This document shows positions 29,170-37,280 of a DNA stretch of 64,000 bases, piece by piece. The DNA comes from Opitutaceae bacterium (GTDB taxonomy: Bacteria; Verrucomicrobiota; Verrucomicrobiia; Opitutales; Opitutaceae). Where the stretch lies: contig JABTUS010000005.1 in NCBI GenBank assembly GCA_015075305.1, forward strand, positions 351,241 to 415,240. The letters run 5' to 3'. The position numbers and the translations under genes were made by a program. Position 1 is the first letter of the stretch. Every line of letters starts with the position of its first letter. Below the pieces are notes generated by a model. The model was given only the letters and a program-made list of their open reading frames with translations. It had not been told where the DNA came from and did no database searches.

Positions 29170-29763
29170 TCAGGCGCCGAGCTGATAGCGCACGAAGCGG
29201 CGGATCTGGATGTTCTCCCCGGTCTTCGCGATCTTCTCGGTGATGAGCTCCTTGACCGACTTCTCGGGGAGCTTCACGAACGGCTGGTCCATGAGAACGA
29301 CATTGGCGTAGAACTTCTCCAACTTGCCCTCGACGATCTTCTGGACCGCCGCCGGCGGCTTGCCTGCGACCTGCGCCGATGCGATGTCGCGCTCGGCGGC
29401 TAGATCCGCCTCGGGAACCTGGTCGCGCGTCACATACAGCGGGCTGGCCGCCGCGATGTGGAGACAAAGGTCCTTCACGAAGGCGCGGAACTCGTCGTTG
29501 CGCGCCACGAAGTCCGTCTCGCAGTTCACCTCGATCATGACGCCCACCTTGCCGCCAAGATGGATGTAGCTCTCGATGACACCCTCCTTGGCCGTGCGGT
29601 CCGCCTTCTTGGCGGCCGAGGCGGCGCCCTTCTTGCGGAGGATGGTGATGGCCTCCTCGACGTTGCCGTTGGCGTCGACGAGTGCGCGTTTGCAATCCAT
29701 GAGACCGGCGCCCGTCTGGGCGCGCAGGTCATTGACCATTTGGGCGGAGATGACAGTGCTCAT
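29170..29763 (-). CDS. tsf: Translation elongation factor Ts (short form)
   Basis: This 197-residue EF-Tu nucleotide-exchange factor starts STVISAQMVNDLRAQTGAGLMDCKRAL. It has the core TDFVARNDEF, which inserts at the EF-Tu nucleotide site, and a dimerisation region. It is much shorter than the E. coli protein (283 residues) and resembles the compact Ts of Thermus and cyanobacteria. The ATG at 29763 follows rpsB by 88 bases, the usual rpsB-tsf order. Confidence 0.95.
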   Translation of the reverse strand: MSTVISAQMVNDLRAQTGAGLMDCKRALVDANGNVEEAITILRKKGAASAAKKADRTAKEGVIESYIHLGGKVGVMIEVNCETDFVARNDEFRAFVKDLCLHIAAASPLYVTRDQVPEADLAAERDIASAQVAGKPPAAVQKIVEGKLEKFYANVVLMDQPFVKLPEKSVKELITEKIAKTGENIQIRRFVRYQLGA

Positions 29764-29851
29764 TCTGAAAAGGGAAAAATGATGGTGCGTTGACCGCCCC
29801 CCTCGCAGACGAGGGGTGTGCGACGATCGGGAATGCCGCGCTGCGCGACGC

Positions 29852-30772
29852 CTATTCGCTGCGCGGCGCGGCGATCTTCTTGCGCGGAGCCGCGGACTTC
29901 TTCTTGGGCGCGGCAGCGGCGACCTCGCCGTCACCCTCCATATCGGCGGCGATCGAGGCCGTCTGCGAATCCTCGGAAAGGTCTTCTTCAGCGGTGGCGA
30001 CAGCGGCAGTCGCACCGGTGGCGGCGGCGACAGCGGCGGTGGCCTGCTTGAGATCGGCGACGCCGCGCGCCTGACGGCGGGAGTCGCGCTGGGCCAGACC
30101 GCTCTGCACGGCGGCGACGACCGCATCGATCATGATGCGGATCGACTTCACCGCGTCGTCATTGCCCGGGATCGGATACTTGACCGTTGTTGGATCGGAG
30201 TTCGTGTCGACGAGGGCGACGGCGGGGATGCCGCAGCGCTTCGCTTCCGCGACGGCGATGGCCTCGTGGTTGACGTCGATGACAAACAGCGCCGCGGGCA
30301 GGTCGCCCATGTCCACGATGCCGGCGAAGTTGCGCTGCATGCGCGCCATTTCACGACGGATGGCGGACTCCTCCTTGCGGGAGAATTTTCCGAGCTCGCC
30401 GGAGGTGTCCATCTGCTGGAACTTCTTGTACTTGGCGATCGATCGCTTGACCGTTTCGTAATTGGTGAGCGTGCCGCCCAGCCAGCGGTCGACGCAGAAA
30501 GGCATGCTGGTCGCATTGGCAGCCTCGCGCACGATGTCCTTGGCCTGGCGCTTGGTGCCGACGAACAGCACATTGCCGCCATTGGCGACGGTGTCCTCGA
30601 GAAAGGCGCAGGCCTTTTCAAGGGCCGTGTGCGTCTTGCCAAGATCGATGATGGTGATCCCCTGGCGGTGATCGAAAATATACGGCCTGGAACGCGGGTT
30701 CCAGCGCTTGGTTTGGTGTCCGAAGTGGACGCCTGCGTCGAGAAGGTCTTTGACCGAGATGCTGATGCTCAT
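29852..30772 (-). CDS. rpsB: 30S ribosomal protein S2 with an alanine-rich C-terminal extension
   Basis: This 306-residue S2 protein of the small ribosomal subunit carries the standard motifs LLDAGVHFGHQTKRWNP, FVGTKRQAKD, RWLGGTLTN and IPGNDDAVKSI up to about residue 225. The last 80 residues are low-complexity (Ala, Glu, then Lys-rich APRKK) and exceed the usual 230-260 residue length. Such tails are variable and probably disordered. It is first of the rpsB-tsf operon. About 270 bases upstream separate it from the divergent tRNA-fMet. Confidence 0.95.
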   Translation of the reverse strand: MSISISVKDLLDAGVHFGHQTKRWNPRSRPYIFDHRQGITIIDLGKTHTALEKACAFLEDTVANGGNVLFVGTKRQAKDIVREAANATSMPFCVDRWLGGTLTNYETVKRSIAKYKKFQQMDTSGELGKFSRKEESAIRREMARMQRNFAGIVDMGDLPAALFVIDVNHEAIAVAEAKRCGIPAVALVDTNSDPTTVKYPIPGNDDAVKSIRIMIDAVVAAVQSGLAQRDSRRQARGVADLKQATAAVAAATGATAAVATAEEDLSEDSQTASIAADMEGDGEVAAAAPKKKSAAPRKKIAAPRSE

Positions 30773-31048
30773 GGAAGTTGATCTATGTATCTATCTGAAT
30801 GAATAACTGGCTAACTGACGTTGAACGAACGACTGACAGCGACACACAGGCCGGCCAGAAGGGCCGCCTTGCGATCGAGGTTGAAGGTTGAAGAGGATGG
30901 TAAGGAACCGCTGACTACCGCCTCCCGAGAGGCGGAAAAGGTCGAAAACACACTCTCGGCGCGCCACTGGCAAGCGGGAATTCGGGATTTGTGACAAAAG
31001 GCCATTGACAAGCCGCCATTCGCCAGCACGTTCTCGCCTCCCATTTGT

Positions 31049-31125
<77 letters not shown>

Positions 31126-31132
31126 ATTTCAA

Positions 31133-31161
31133 GCCCTCCCACTGCTCGGGAGGGCCTTTTT
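31133..31161 (+). terminator. Rho-independent terminator after tRNA-fMet
   Basis: GCCCTCCC (31133-31140) pairs with GGGAGGGC (31148-31155) across a seven-base loop, followed by CTTTTTG. It lies directly after the tRNA. Confidence 0.9.
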
Positions 31162-31171
31162 GTTGAGACAG

Positions 31172-31366
31172 TTACGCGCTTCCGGATAAAAAGAACTGCC
31201 CGTGTGCGTTCACCAGGACCACACCGCCCACACTTACCAGCGCGTGGAGGAGTTCCGGATCAAACCACACGAGTTCCGAAACCTCCCTGATCATACAGCC
31301 GTCGTGCGTCATTGCACGAACGGCTACCGGAAGGTTAGCCTTCGTCCCAACTGATGCCCCACACAT
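31172..31366 (-). CDS. Hypothetical small protein
   Basis: A 64-codon open frame with a balanced composition (ELVWFDPELLHALVSVGG, VVLVNAHGQFF). I do not recognise a family. It lies between the tRNA-fMet terminator and the IS4-type transposase gene and may be chance or a cut-off remnant of a gene broken by the element. Confidence 0.25.
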   Translation of the reverse strand: MCGASVGTKANLPVAVRAMTHDGCMIREVSELVWFDPELLHALVSVGGVVLVNAHGQFFLSGSA

Positions 31367-31394
31367 CTAATACCCGAACCCCACGGCTGTCTGA

Positions 31395-32648
31395 TCAGAA
31401 CCCGTTGATTTCCAACTGGATACTTGTATCGATAGTATGGTTCGTTGTATCGAATTTTGCAAATAGCTCTGGCAGAGAGACTTTCTCCAAGGCGGCAATC
31501 GAGATAATTTGCAAAACTTGATGTAGGGTGCCGGGCAGAGCGTTTTCGCGTTTGGCGATGGCCACCAGCAGGTGGGCGCACAGGGCCGTCCAGATTTGCA
31601 CGCGCACGCCGTTTGGATCGGTGCTGAAGAAGCCGCGCAGCCGCAAGTGCTGTTTGATCCAGCGAAAGAACAGCTCGATTTTCCAGCGATGTTTGTAGAT
31701 GAGCGCCACAGTGAGCGGATCGAGCGCAAACTGATTGGTCAGGAAGATGAGCCGCAATTTGGTTTCGGGATCGATATAGCTGATGCGCCTCAACGCTTCT
31801 GGATAGCAGCGTCGGCCCTTCGAGGAGTTGAGTCGGATGGTTTGATCGCAACGCAAGCCGGTGGTCGGTGCGACCGGTCGCGACGAGGCCACGTAGTAGC
31901 AGGTGTTGGTCTTGAGGCGGGTGACGAAGAAAGCACCCATCGCGTGCAGCCGGTGCAGGCGCGCAAAATCGAGATATCCACGATCCATCACGTAATAGGC
32001 ACCAGGACAGACCGGGATCTCGTCGAGCGAGGCGACTTCGTGCCGGTCGCCCTCGTGCAAGCTGGCAAAGGCGGGCAGATCGGCCCGCAAATCCAGCAAC
32101 ACGTTGAGCTTCACCGCCGCCTGCGTGCCCTGCCAGCGGGCCCAAGGAAACAGCGCAAGGCTCAGCTCGATCAACGTCGCATCCAACGCGAACAGATCGG
32201 CGTCCAAGTCGAGCGGCGTTGGATCGCCCGCATACATCCGTCGCGCCCGGCGCATCAACACTCCCGCCACTTCGGCGAACAGGCGCCAGTCGCGATGCTC
32301 GTTCGCGTAAGCCAGATTGCAGCGTTTCACCGTGCCGCGAATTCCGGCATGATAAAGCAACCCTCGACGCGCATTCAAACAGACCTCGATGTCGCGCAGG
32401 CTCTCGCGATAGGTGAGCTGTGCGAAGACCATCGTGGCAAAGTGATCGTAAGCGGAAAGCGCCGGAGTGTCGCGACGCATTGGATATCGCGAGGAGCAAC
32501 GCGAAAACTCTTTCCCGCTGATGCCTGCGAGCACTTGGGCCAGAGCGTTATTGGCGATGCGTGCGCCCGGCCCGACGATTCTGCGCAGGAACTGGGCATG
32601 ACCAGCGCTGTTTGCGGCGTCGGCGGTCACCTCGTGACGACGGCTCAT
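31395..32648 (-). CDS. IS4-family transposase (DUF4372 plus DDE domain)
   Basis: This 417-residue transposase looks intact. The N-terminal DUF4372 region (about residues 20-95) includes FAQLTYRESLRDIEVCLN. The DDE catalytic core has Asp in LFALDATLIEL, Asp in YVMDRGYLDFARL and Glu in HRWKIELFFRWIKQHL. ATG 32648 gives the family N-terminus; the frame continues upstream only into remnants of an IS21-type gene. The element's end repeats could not be placed. A damaged partial copy lies at 34990-35600 in the same orientation. Confidence 0.9.
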   Translation of the reverse strand: MSRRHEVTADAANSAGHAQFLRRIVGPGARIANNALAQVLAGISGKEFSRCSSRYPMRRDTPALSAYDHFATMVFAQLTYRESLRDIEVCLNARRGLLYHAGIRGTVKRCNLAYANEHRDWRLFAEVAGVLMRRARRMYAGDPTPLDLDADLFALDATLIELSLALFPWARWQGTQAAVKLNVLLDLRADLPAFASLHEGDRHEVASLDEIPVCPGAYYVMDRGYLDFARLHRLHAMGAFFVTRLKTNTCYYVASSRPVAPTTGLRCDQTIRLNSSKGRRCYPEALRRISYIDPETKLRLIFLTNQFALDPLTVALIYKHRWKIELFFRWIKQHLRLRGFFSTDPNGVRVQIWTALCAHLLVAIAKRENALPGTLHQVLQIISIAALEKVSLPELFAKFDTTNHTIDTSIQLEINGF

Positions 32649-32674
32649 GGGAGAGCCTGAGATACCGAAGCTGA

Positions 32675-34057
32675 TTGTGCCGGTCACGGCGTTGCCCATG
32701 GGGTCGATCGGTGCGGGCAGTTCCAGTTCGAGCTCGGGAGCGCGGGTCAGATGCAAGGCTGGCCTCGGGCAGTCGCCGTGCGCTGTTCGGAGGAGATCTA
32801 CGATGTAGCCGCCGAGTAGGCCCTGAGCTGGTGGCGCTCTCGATGGCGTGCGAGGGCTTCGGCGCCAGTAGGGGGGATCAGTTCGACGACGGATGAAGGT
32901 GATGGCCGGCATCCGCGCGCCGCCCACAAGCGCACGATGATACGGTCCGGCTGGAGCCAGTTCGAGGAATCGAATCAGCAGCTGCCGCTGGCGCCGGATT
33001 TCAGTCCCAGTTCGCGCATTACGATCGGGTTCTGCTGTCCAGCCTCCGCCGAAACGGCGGACAGCCCACACCAGGCTGTGCCGGCGTACAGCCGCACCAG
33101 TTCGCTGAAAGCTGCGCGGTCAGCAGCGCCCCGCATGTCTTGGAGGAACTGAGTAGCGGTTGTGTCGATCGTGACGCGGAAGCGCGGAAGCGCACGGTGC
33201 GTGTCTGGACCGCGTAGGTTGGGGCTGAGCGCTAGTGCACGCGCCCTCCGCCAGCCGGTCGAGCGGGCGGATTCTCACCGTGCTCGCGCACGTTGACACC
33301 GTCAAGAGCCAGCTTCACGGTCGGATTGAGTCTGGCAACCGCGTGATCGCGCGTCTCGAAAGGAAAACCTTCTTCACATACGCGACGGCGCCCCGACGAT
33401 GCCCTTTGATCTGGGATGACCCGGCCCGCAGGCCTTGATCCGAAAGCCGTGGTGCCGGGCAAAATCGAGGTATTGCGGGTTGTACACCGGCTCGGTCCTG
33501 GGCGTGCGAAAGAACGGCCGTCTTGCAGTTGTCGACCATCACCCTGCGGCACGCCACCGAGCAGTTCGAACGCGCGCTGGTGGCTGAGGAACCACTCCTG
33601 ACCTGACCCAGTGTAAACCGACGCAGCCACCGGCCGTAACCGAGCACCAGCACAAAGAAATCTCACGCGCTCGGTGCCGTCCACCTCGACCGCGCCGAAG
33701 CGTCTCAGTCGACCGCGCACTGGCCGGGCGCAAACCAGCGTCAGGAACGCCTCCGTGCGGGTGGACGTATCCGGCGAATGACCCTTCACGATCGAGTAGC
33801 TGCCCCGTAGCCCTGCCCTTGAGCTCGCACCAAACCCGCATCGCGCTCGCGGATGCGCCTCGATCAGCCGTGCGATCGCCGCGCGGTACGGATCGAGCTG
33901 ATGGTGGGTCTTGCGCGCCGCGACTGCGCCTGTACTCGCGCTTGACTACGTCCCGACAGTCTGCCAATGCAGCCCGAGTGCGGCCGCAATCGCGTCATGT
34001 TCATCCGGACGCCGCCGCGGCCTTGATCTGGCAGTAGTGTTCGTAGCCGATCACGAC
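32675..34057 (-). pseudogene. IS21-type istA transposase pseudogene, many frameshifts
   Basis: Fragments in different minus-strand frames line up, in order, with IstA: VIGYEHYCQIKAA (start near 34057), a DPYRAAI-like segment, VEVDGTERVR, QEWFLSHQRAFELLGGVP, RVMVDNCKTAVLSH, AVAYVKKVFLS, NVREHGE, and RHNRYSVPPRHAGRC near 33120. Nearly every break can be explained by loss or gain of one or a few bases. The 3' end is cut at the IS4-type gene, and no istB is visible, so the element is dead. Confidence 0.65.
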
Positions 34058-34335
34058 GTCACCTCCAATCCGAGCACCTGATACAACGTGCCCGTAGGCG
34101 ATCACACCCGCATCGATGAGCTGGCGGCGCGCTCACCGATCGACTTCACCAGGGAAAGCAGGCGCGCGGAGGTGCGGTCGGCGTAGTAGTTCAGCCCGTG
34201 TTCGTCACCGACGGTGACGAGACAAGCGTACAGCGCCCACGCTGGTGCCGTCGTTTCATCAGGTAGCTTCCGCGGACCAGTCGATGGTCCATCCAGCCAA
34301 CCAGAGGCACGCGCCGCACCCGGTTGATTGCACCG
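34050..34335 (-). pseudogene. Small helix-turn-helix-like gene remnant upstream of istA
   Basis: In two frames the minus strand reads LVTVGDEHGLNYYADRTSARLLSL, then RQLIDAGVIAY and TLYQVLGLEV, ending at a TGA that overlaps the istA start. This resembles a small DNA-binding accessory protein found next to some transposase genes. At least one frameshift separates the pieces. Confidence 0.35.
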
Positions 34336-34989
34336 CGGCCCATTAGGCGGGCCGCGGGATGTCCTGCTCATCACGGCCCGGCCCCAGAGTGCAGCCGGCG
34401 CGTCATTAGTGATGTCGTCTTGTAAGACACCGGTGAGATGCGCGATGCTCCACCATCACAGGGGTTTGCTCGCCATGATGTCTGTAAGACGTCCTCGTCT
34501 TGTGGCGCAATACGCTTGTTCGGCAGCAGGTTGTGAATCCAGGCGGTCTTGCAAGACAACTTTCCGCCCGCGCCGCCGCTTCCATCAACCCGGATGCGCC
34601 GCTGCCACGCCCGCGCTCGCGCCGCATCTGGTCCGCGTAGTCCGCGTTCTGCCGACGACCAGCCTTATCGACGCTGACTATCGGCCTTGCGCGCCCCACG
34701 ACACGGCACCTTGCAGCAGTTGCTGGCGCGCGCGATTGCGCACATCCGAACGAAGAACCCCCGCAATGGCGGCACTTGCACGATCCCTTCGCATGCATCG
34801 CCGACCAGTTTCACCACCTTCACCCCCGCTCGACGATCCCACCCTCACTCACTATCCACCACCCATCCAGCAGGAAGAAAAACCACCCATTCGAAGAACC
34901 CACCCGCTCTCCACCAAGCAAGAAATCGCCCCAAGAAGACGTGGATTCCTACCCGCCACAAAACCATGACTTCTCTCTCGCCGCTGACA
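34336..34989. other. Unassigned degraded sequence in the insertion-sequence graveyard
   Basis: No frame gives a recognisable protein across these 650 bases. Composition is mixed, with a C/A-rich stretch at about 34800-34960 that reads as low complexity. It joins the istA remnant to the damaged second IS4 copy. Confidence 0.4.
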
Positions 34990-35600
34990 GTCTTGAGGCG
35001 GGTGACGAAGAAAGCACCCATCGCGTGCAGCCGGTGCAGGCGCGCAAAATCGAGATATCCACGATCCATCACGTAATAGGCACCAGGACAGACCGGGATC
35101 TCGTCGAGCGAGGCGACTTCGTGCCGGTCGCCCTCGTGCAAGCTGGCAAAGGCGGCTGATCGGCCCGCAATCCAGCAACACGTTGAGCTCACCGCCGCCT
35201 GCGCCCCGCCAGCGGCCCGGAACAGCGGCCTGGCTCGATCAACGTCGCATCCAACGCGAACAGATCGGCGTCCAGTCGAGCGGCGTTGATCGCCTCGCAT
35301 AGCATCCGTCGCGCCCGGCGCATCAACACCCTGCCACTGGCGAACAGGCGCCAGTCGCGACGCTCGTTCGCGTGCCAGATTGCAGCGTTTCATCGTGCCG
35401 CGAATTCCGGCATGATAAAGCAACCCTCGACGCGCATTCAAACAGACCGATGTCGCGCAGGCTCGCGATAGGTGAGCGTGCGAAGACCATCGTGGCAAAG
35501 TGATCGCAGCGGAAAGCCGGAGTGTCGCGATGCATTGATATCATGCGAGGAGCAACGCGAAAACTCTTTCCGCTGATGCGCGCATAATTGGCCAGAGCGG
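34990..35600 (-). pseudogene. Damaged partial copy of the IS4-family transposase
   Basis: This stretch copies 31910-32535 of the intact transposase. The first 165 bases or so (to about 35154) are identical. After that the copy differs almost only by many deletions of one to five bases, so the frame is destroyed. Both ends of the gene, including the third catalytic residue, are missing. The same orientation as the intact copy means the two form direct repeats about 3 kb apart. Confidence 0.85.
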
Positions 35601-35743
35601 TTTTGCCGGTATTCATCCGCGAAATAGCGGATCACTTGGCCCCGAAATCAAATCGATGACATCAAAATCATCGTTAATCGCTATTTCAAACGTCTTTGAA
35701 CGCCAGAATCAATCTTAATTCAGACAGCCGTGACCCGAACCCG

Positions 35744-36025
35744 ATGAACCCGAAAGAAACCTTAGAACTCAGCGCCCAAACCTTGCTCGCCCTCCGGCAG
35801 GAAAACGACGCGCTCCGGGTCATCACCGAAAAACTCCGCGTCAAAGAAATGGGACCGGCCGACCACATCCGCACCAAGCACGAGGTGAAAGCCTTCGTGG
35901 AATCAGGCGACGCCAAGGCCGCCGAAGCCCTCATCAAGCAGGCACGGGAGCGCATTTCCGCCACCCAGACTGTTACCAACAAGATCACCGAAGCCCAGCA
36001 ACGCGGTCAGCGGATGGGGGATTGA
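35744..36025 (+). CDS. Small coiled-coil-like hypothetical protein
   Basis: This 93-residue charged protein (ETLELSAQTLLALRQENDAL, then AEALIKQARERISATQT) is predicted to be helical, with a coiled-coil-like first half. No known family. A TTG at 35696 would add 16 residues, but the ATG at 35744 looks better. It is the first gene on the island side of the IS graveyard, 102 bases before the next gene. It could be a small phage- or plasmid-like accessory protein. Confidence 0.5.
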   Translation: MNPKETLELSAQTLLALRQENDALRVITEKLRVKEMGPADHIRTKHEVKAFVESGDAKAAEALIKQARERISATQTVTNKITEAQQRGQRMGD

Positions 36026-36104
36026 TGTGGGTTGAACGAGAGGTGCATGGCCTTCTGGTGCTGATCTAACGGTAGTTAGGCTTGCATTTCCCGGGGCGTT
36101 TCCC

Positions 36105-36121
36105 AAGGTTGTTTCAACCTT
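36105..36121 (+). promoter_or_regulatory. Inverted repeat just upstream of the small-protein/nucleotidyltransferase pair
   Basis: AAGGTTG and CAACCTT form a perfect 7-base inverted repeat around TTT, ending six bases before the ATG at 36128. Its position over the expected ribosome-binding site would suit an operator or translational control hairpin of a toxin-antitoxin-like pair. This is inference from position alone. Confidence 0.3.
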
Positions 36122-36127
36122 TAGGCC

Positions 36128-36529
36128 ATGCCCAATCAGCTTTCCAAATCTAAACGTCGGCAAAGTCTTGCCGAGCACGAAGGGGTGTTGGCCGCCCTCG
36201 CGGAAATCGCGCGTTCTGAAAACACGACCGTGATGGCGTTGTTGCGCGAGGCGACTCGTGACTTGGTGAAGAGGAAAGTGAGCAACCCGGCCCAGCTTGA
36301 GCGATTGCGCCAAGCGGTGTGGGAGAAAGCGCCCCGGATGCCTGCTCACTTCAAAACCGTGGCTCAAGTGGCCCGATTCAAACGCGCGCAGCGCGAGTTC
36401 GACCAAGTGCTTCTCGACCTTGCGTTGGCGAGTCCACAAGCGATCCAGCAGCGCAACTCCGTCGTATCCCCGCGCCGGACCATCCGATTGATCGACTTCG
36501 ATCAAGCCCATGCCGCCGCTGCCGTCTGA
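36128..36529 (+). CDS. Putative antitoxin-like partner of the nucleotidyltransferase gene
   Basis: This 133-residue basic, helical protein (SLAEHEGVLAALAEIARS, VMALLREATRDLVKRK) has a middle segment that could be a ribbon-helix-helix-like DNA-binding unit, but I cannot assign a family. Its last 20 bases overlap the next gene, so the two are translationally coupled. The size, basic nature and overlap resemble an antitoxin preceding its toxin. The function is unproven. Confidence 0.5.
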   Translation: MPNQLSKSKRRQSLAEHEGVLAALAEIARSENTTVMALLREATRDLVKRKVSNPAQLERLRQAVWEKAPRMPAHFKTVAQVARFKRAQREFDQVLLDLALASPQAIQQRNSVVSPRRTIRLIDFDQAHAAAAV

Positions 36530-37241
36530 CGCGGAGCCGCGACCACCGGAAGATTTTGCGCCACTTCTGGCGACCACAGAACCTGTGCTCTTGGTTGGCG
36601 GACAAGCCGTCAACCTTTGGGCTATGTATTATGAGGCGCGCACGGTCGACCTAGCCCCGTTTGTCTCGCGAGACGTGGATGTGCTTGGCGACCGCGCCAC
36701 GCTGGAAGCACTTGGCAAACTCGCAGGAACCAAGCCGCAGTTTTTTCCGGTAAAGCCACCGACCAACGAAATCGGCGTTGTCATTGCCAAAGATCAGCAC
36801 GGGCTCCCGCTCCTCATCGAAGTGCTTCGCTACGTGCACGGCGTCAGTAACGAGGAGCTGTGCGACCCCGTTTATACCGTCGCGCTGGGCGAAACTCAGG
36901 TGCGCTTGCCAGGTCCGATTGCCCTCTTACAGGCAAAAATCGCCAACGTCGCCGACCTCTCCCAGGTCGGCCGACAAGACGCGCGTCATGTCGTGATCCT
37001 AGCCCAACTGCTCCCCGCCTACCTTGAGGAGCTTCAAAAAGCAGCAGTGGAAGGGCGCTTGGATGAACGTAAATTGATCGGCTTTCTTGAGCGATTGCTT
37101 GGCGTTGTGACCGCAACGAAGGCGAAGGCGGTGCTTAAACAACTACAGCTCGCGCCTCGCACGCTCTTCTCCGGCCTCGGCCACGATAAGCTATCGAAGC
37201 TTCAGGCGTTTATTGATAAACGACTGCCTCGCCAAGTGTAG
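36510..37241 (+). CDS. Nucleotidyltransferase-fold protein (possible toxin)
   Basis: This 243-residue protein has a GGQAVNLWA motif and then SRDVDVLG with Asp55 and Asp57. That is the G-G/S...D-x-D arrangement of minimal nucleotidyltransferases such as those in AbiEii and MNT-type toxin systems. A helical C-terminal half follows. Such enzymes transfer nucleotides to RNA, tRNA or protein and can halt growth. It overlaps its upstream partner and is 39 bases before the helicase gene. It could also be a repair accessory; the third catalytic acid is not certain (LIEVL, about residue 94). Confidence 0.55.
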   Translation: MPPLPSDAEPRPPEDFAPLLATTEPVLLVGGQAVNLWAMYYEARTVDLAPFVSRDVDVLGDRATLEALGKLAGTKPQFFPVKPPTNEIGVVIAKDQHGLPLLIEVLRYVHGVSNEELCDPVYTVALGETQVRLPGPIALLQAKIANVADLSQVGRQDARHVVILAQLLPAYLEELQKAAVEGRLDERKLIGFLERLLGVVTATKAKAVLKQLQLAPRTLFSGLGHDKLSKLQAFIDKRLPRQV

Positions 37242-37280
37242 TTGAATTGTAATTATACCAAATCAATCGCCCCGCCGAAT

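Noticed and set aside
30920..30937. Hairpin CCGCCTCCCGAGAGGCGG in the rpsB leader region considered as a terminator
   Set aside because: No T tract follows it on either strand. It could be a leader structure, but nothing supports a specific role.
35619..35690. GAAATAGCG and CGCTATTTC as possible ends of a mobile element
   Set aside because: The arms are only nine bases and the 54-base interval contains no gene; no target duplication is visible.
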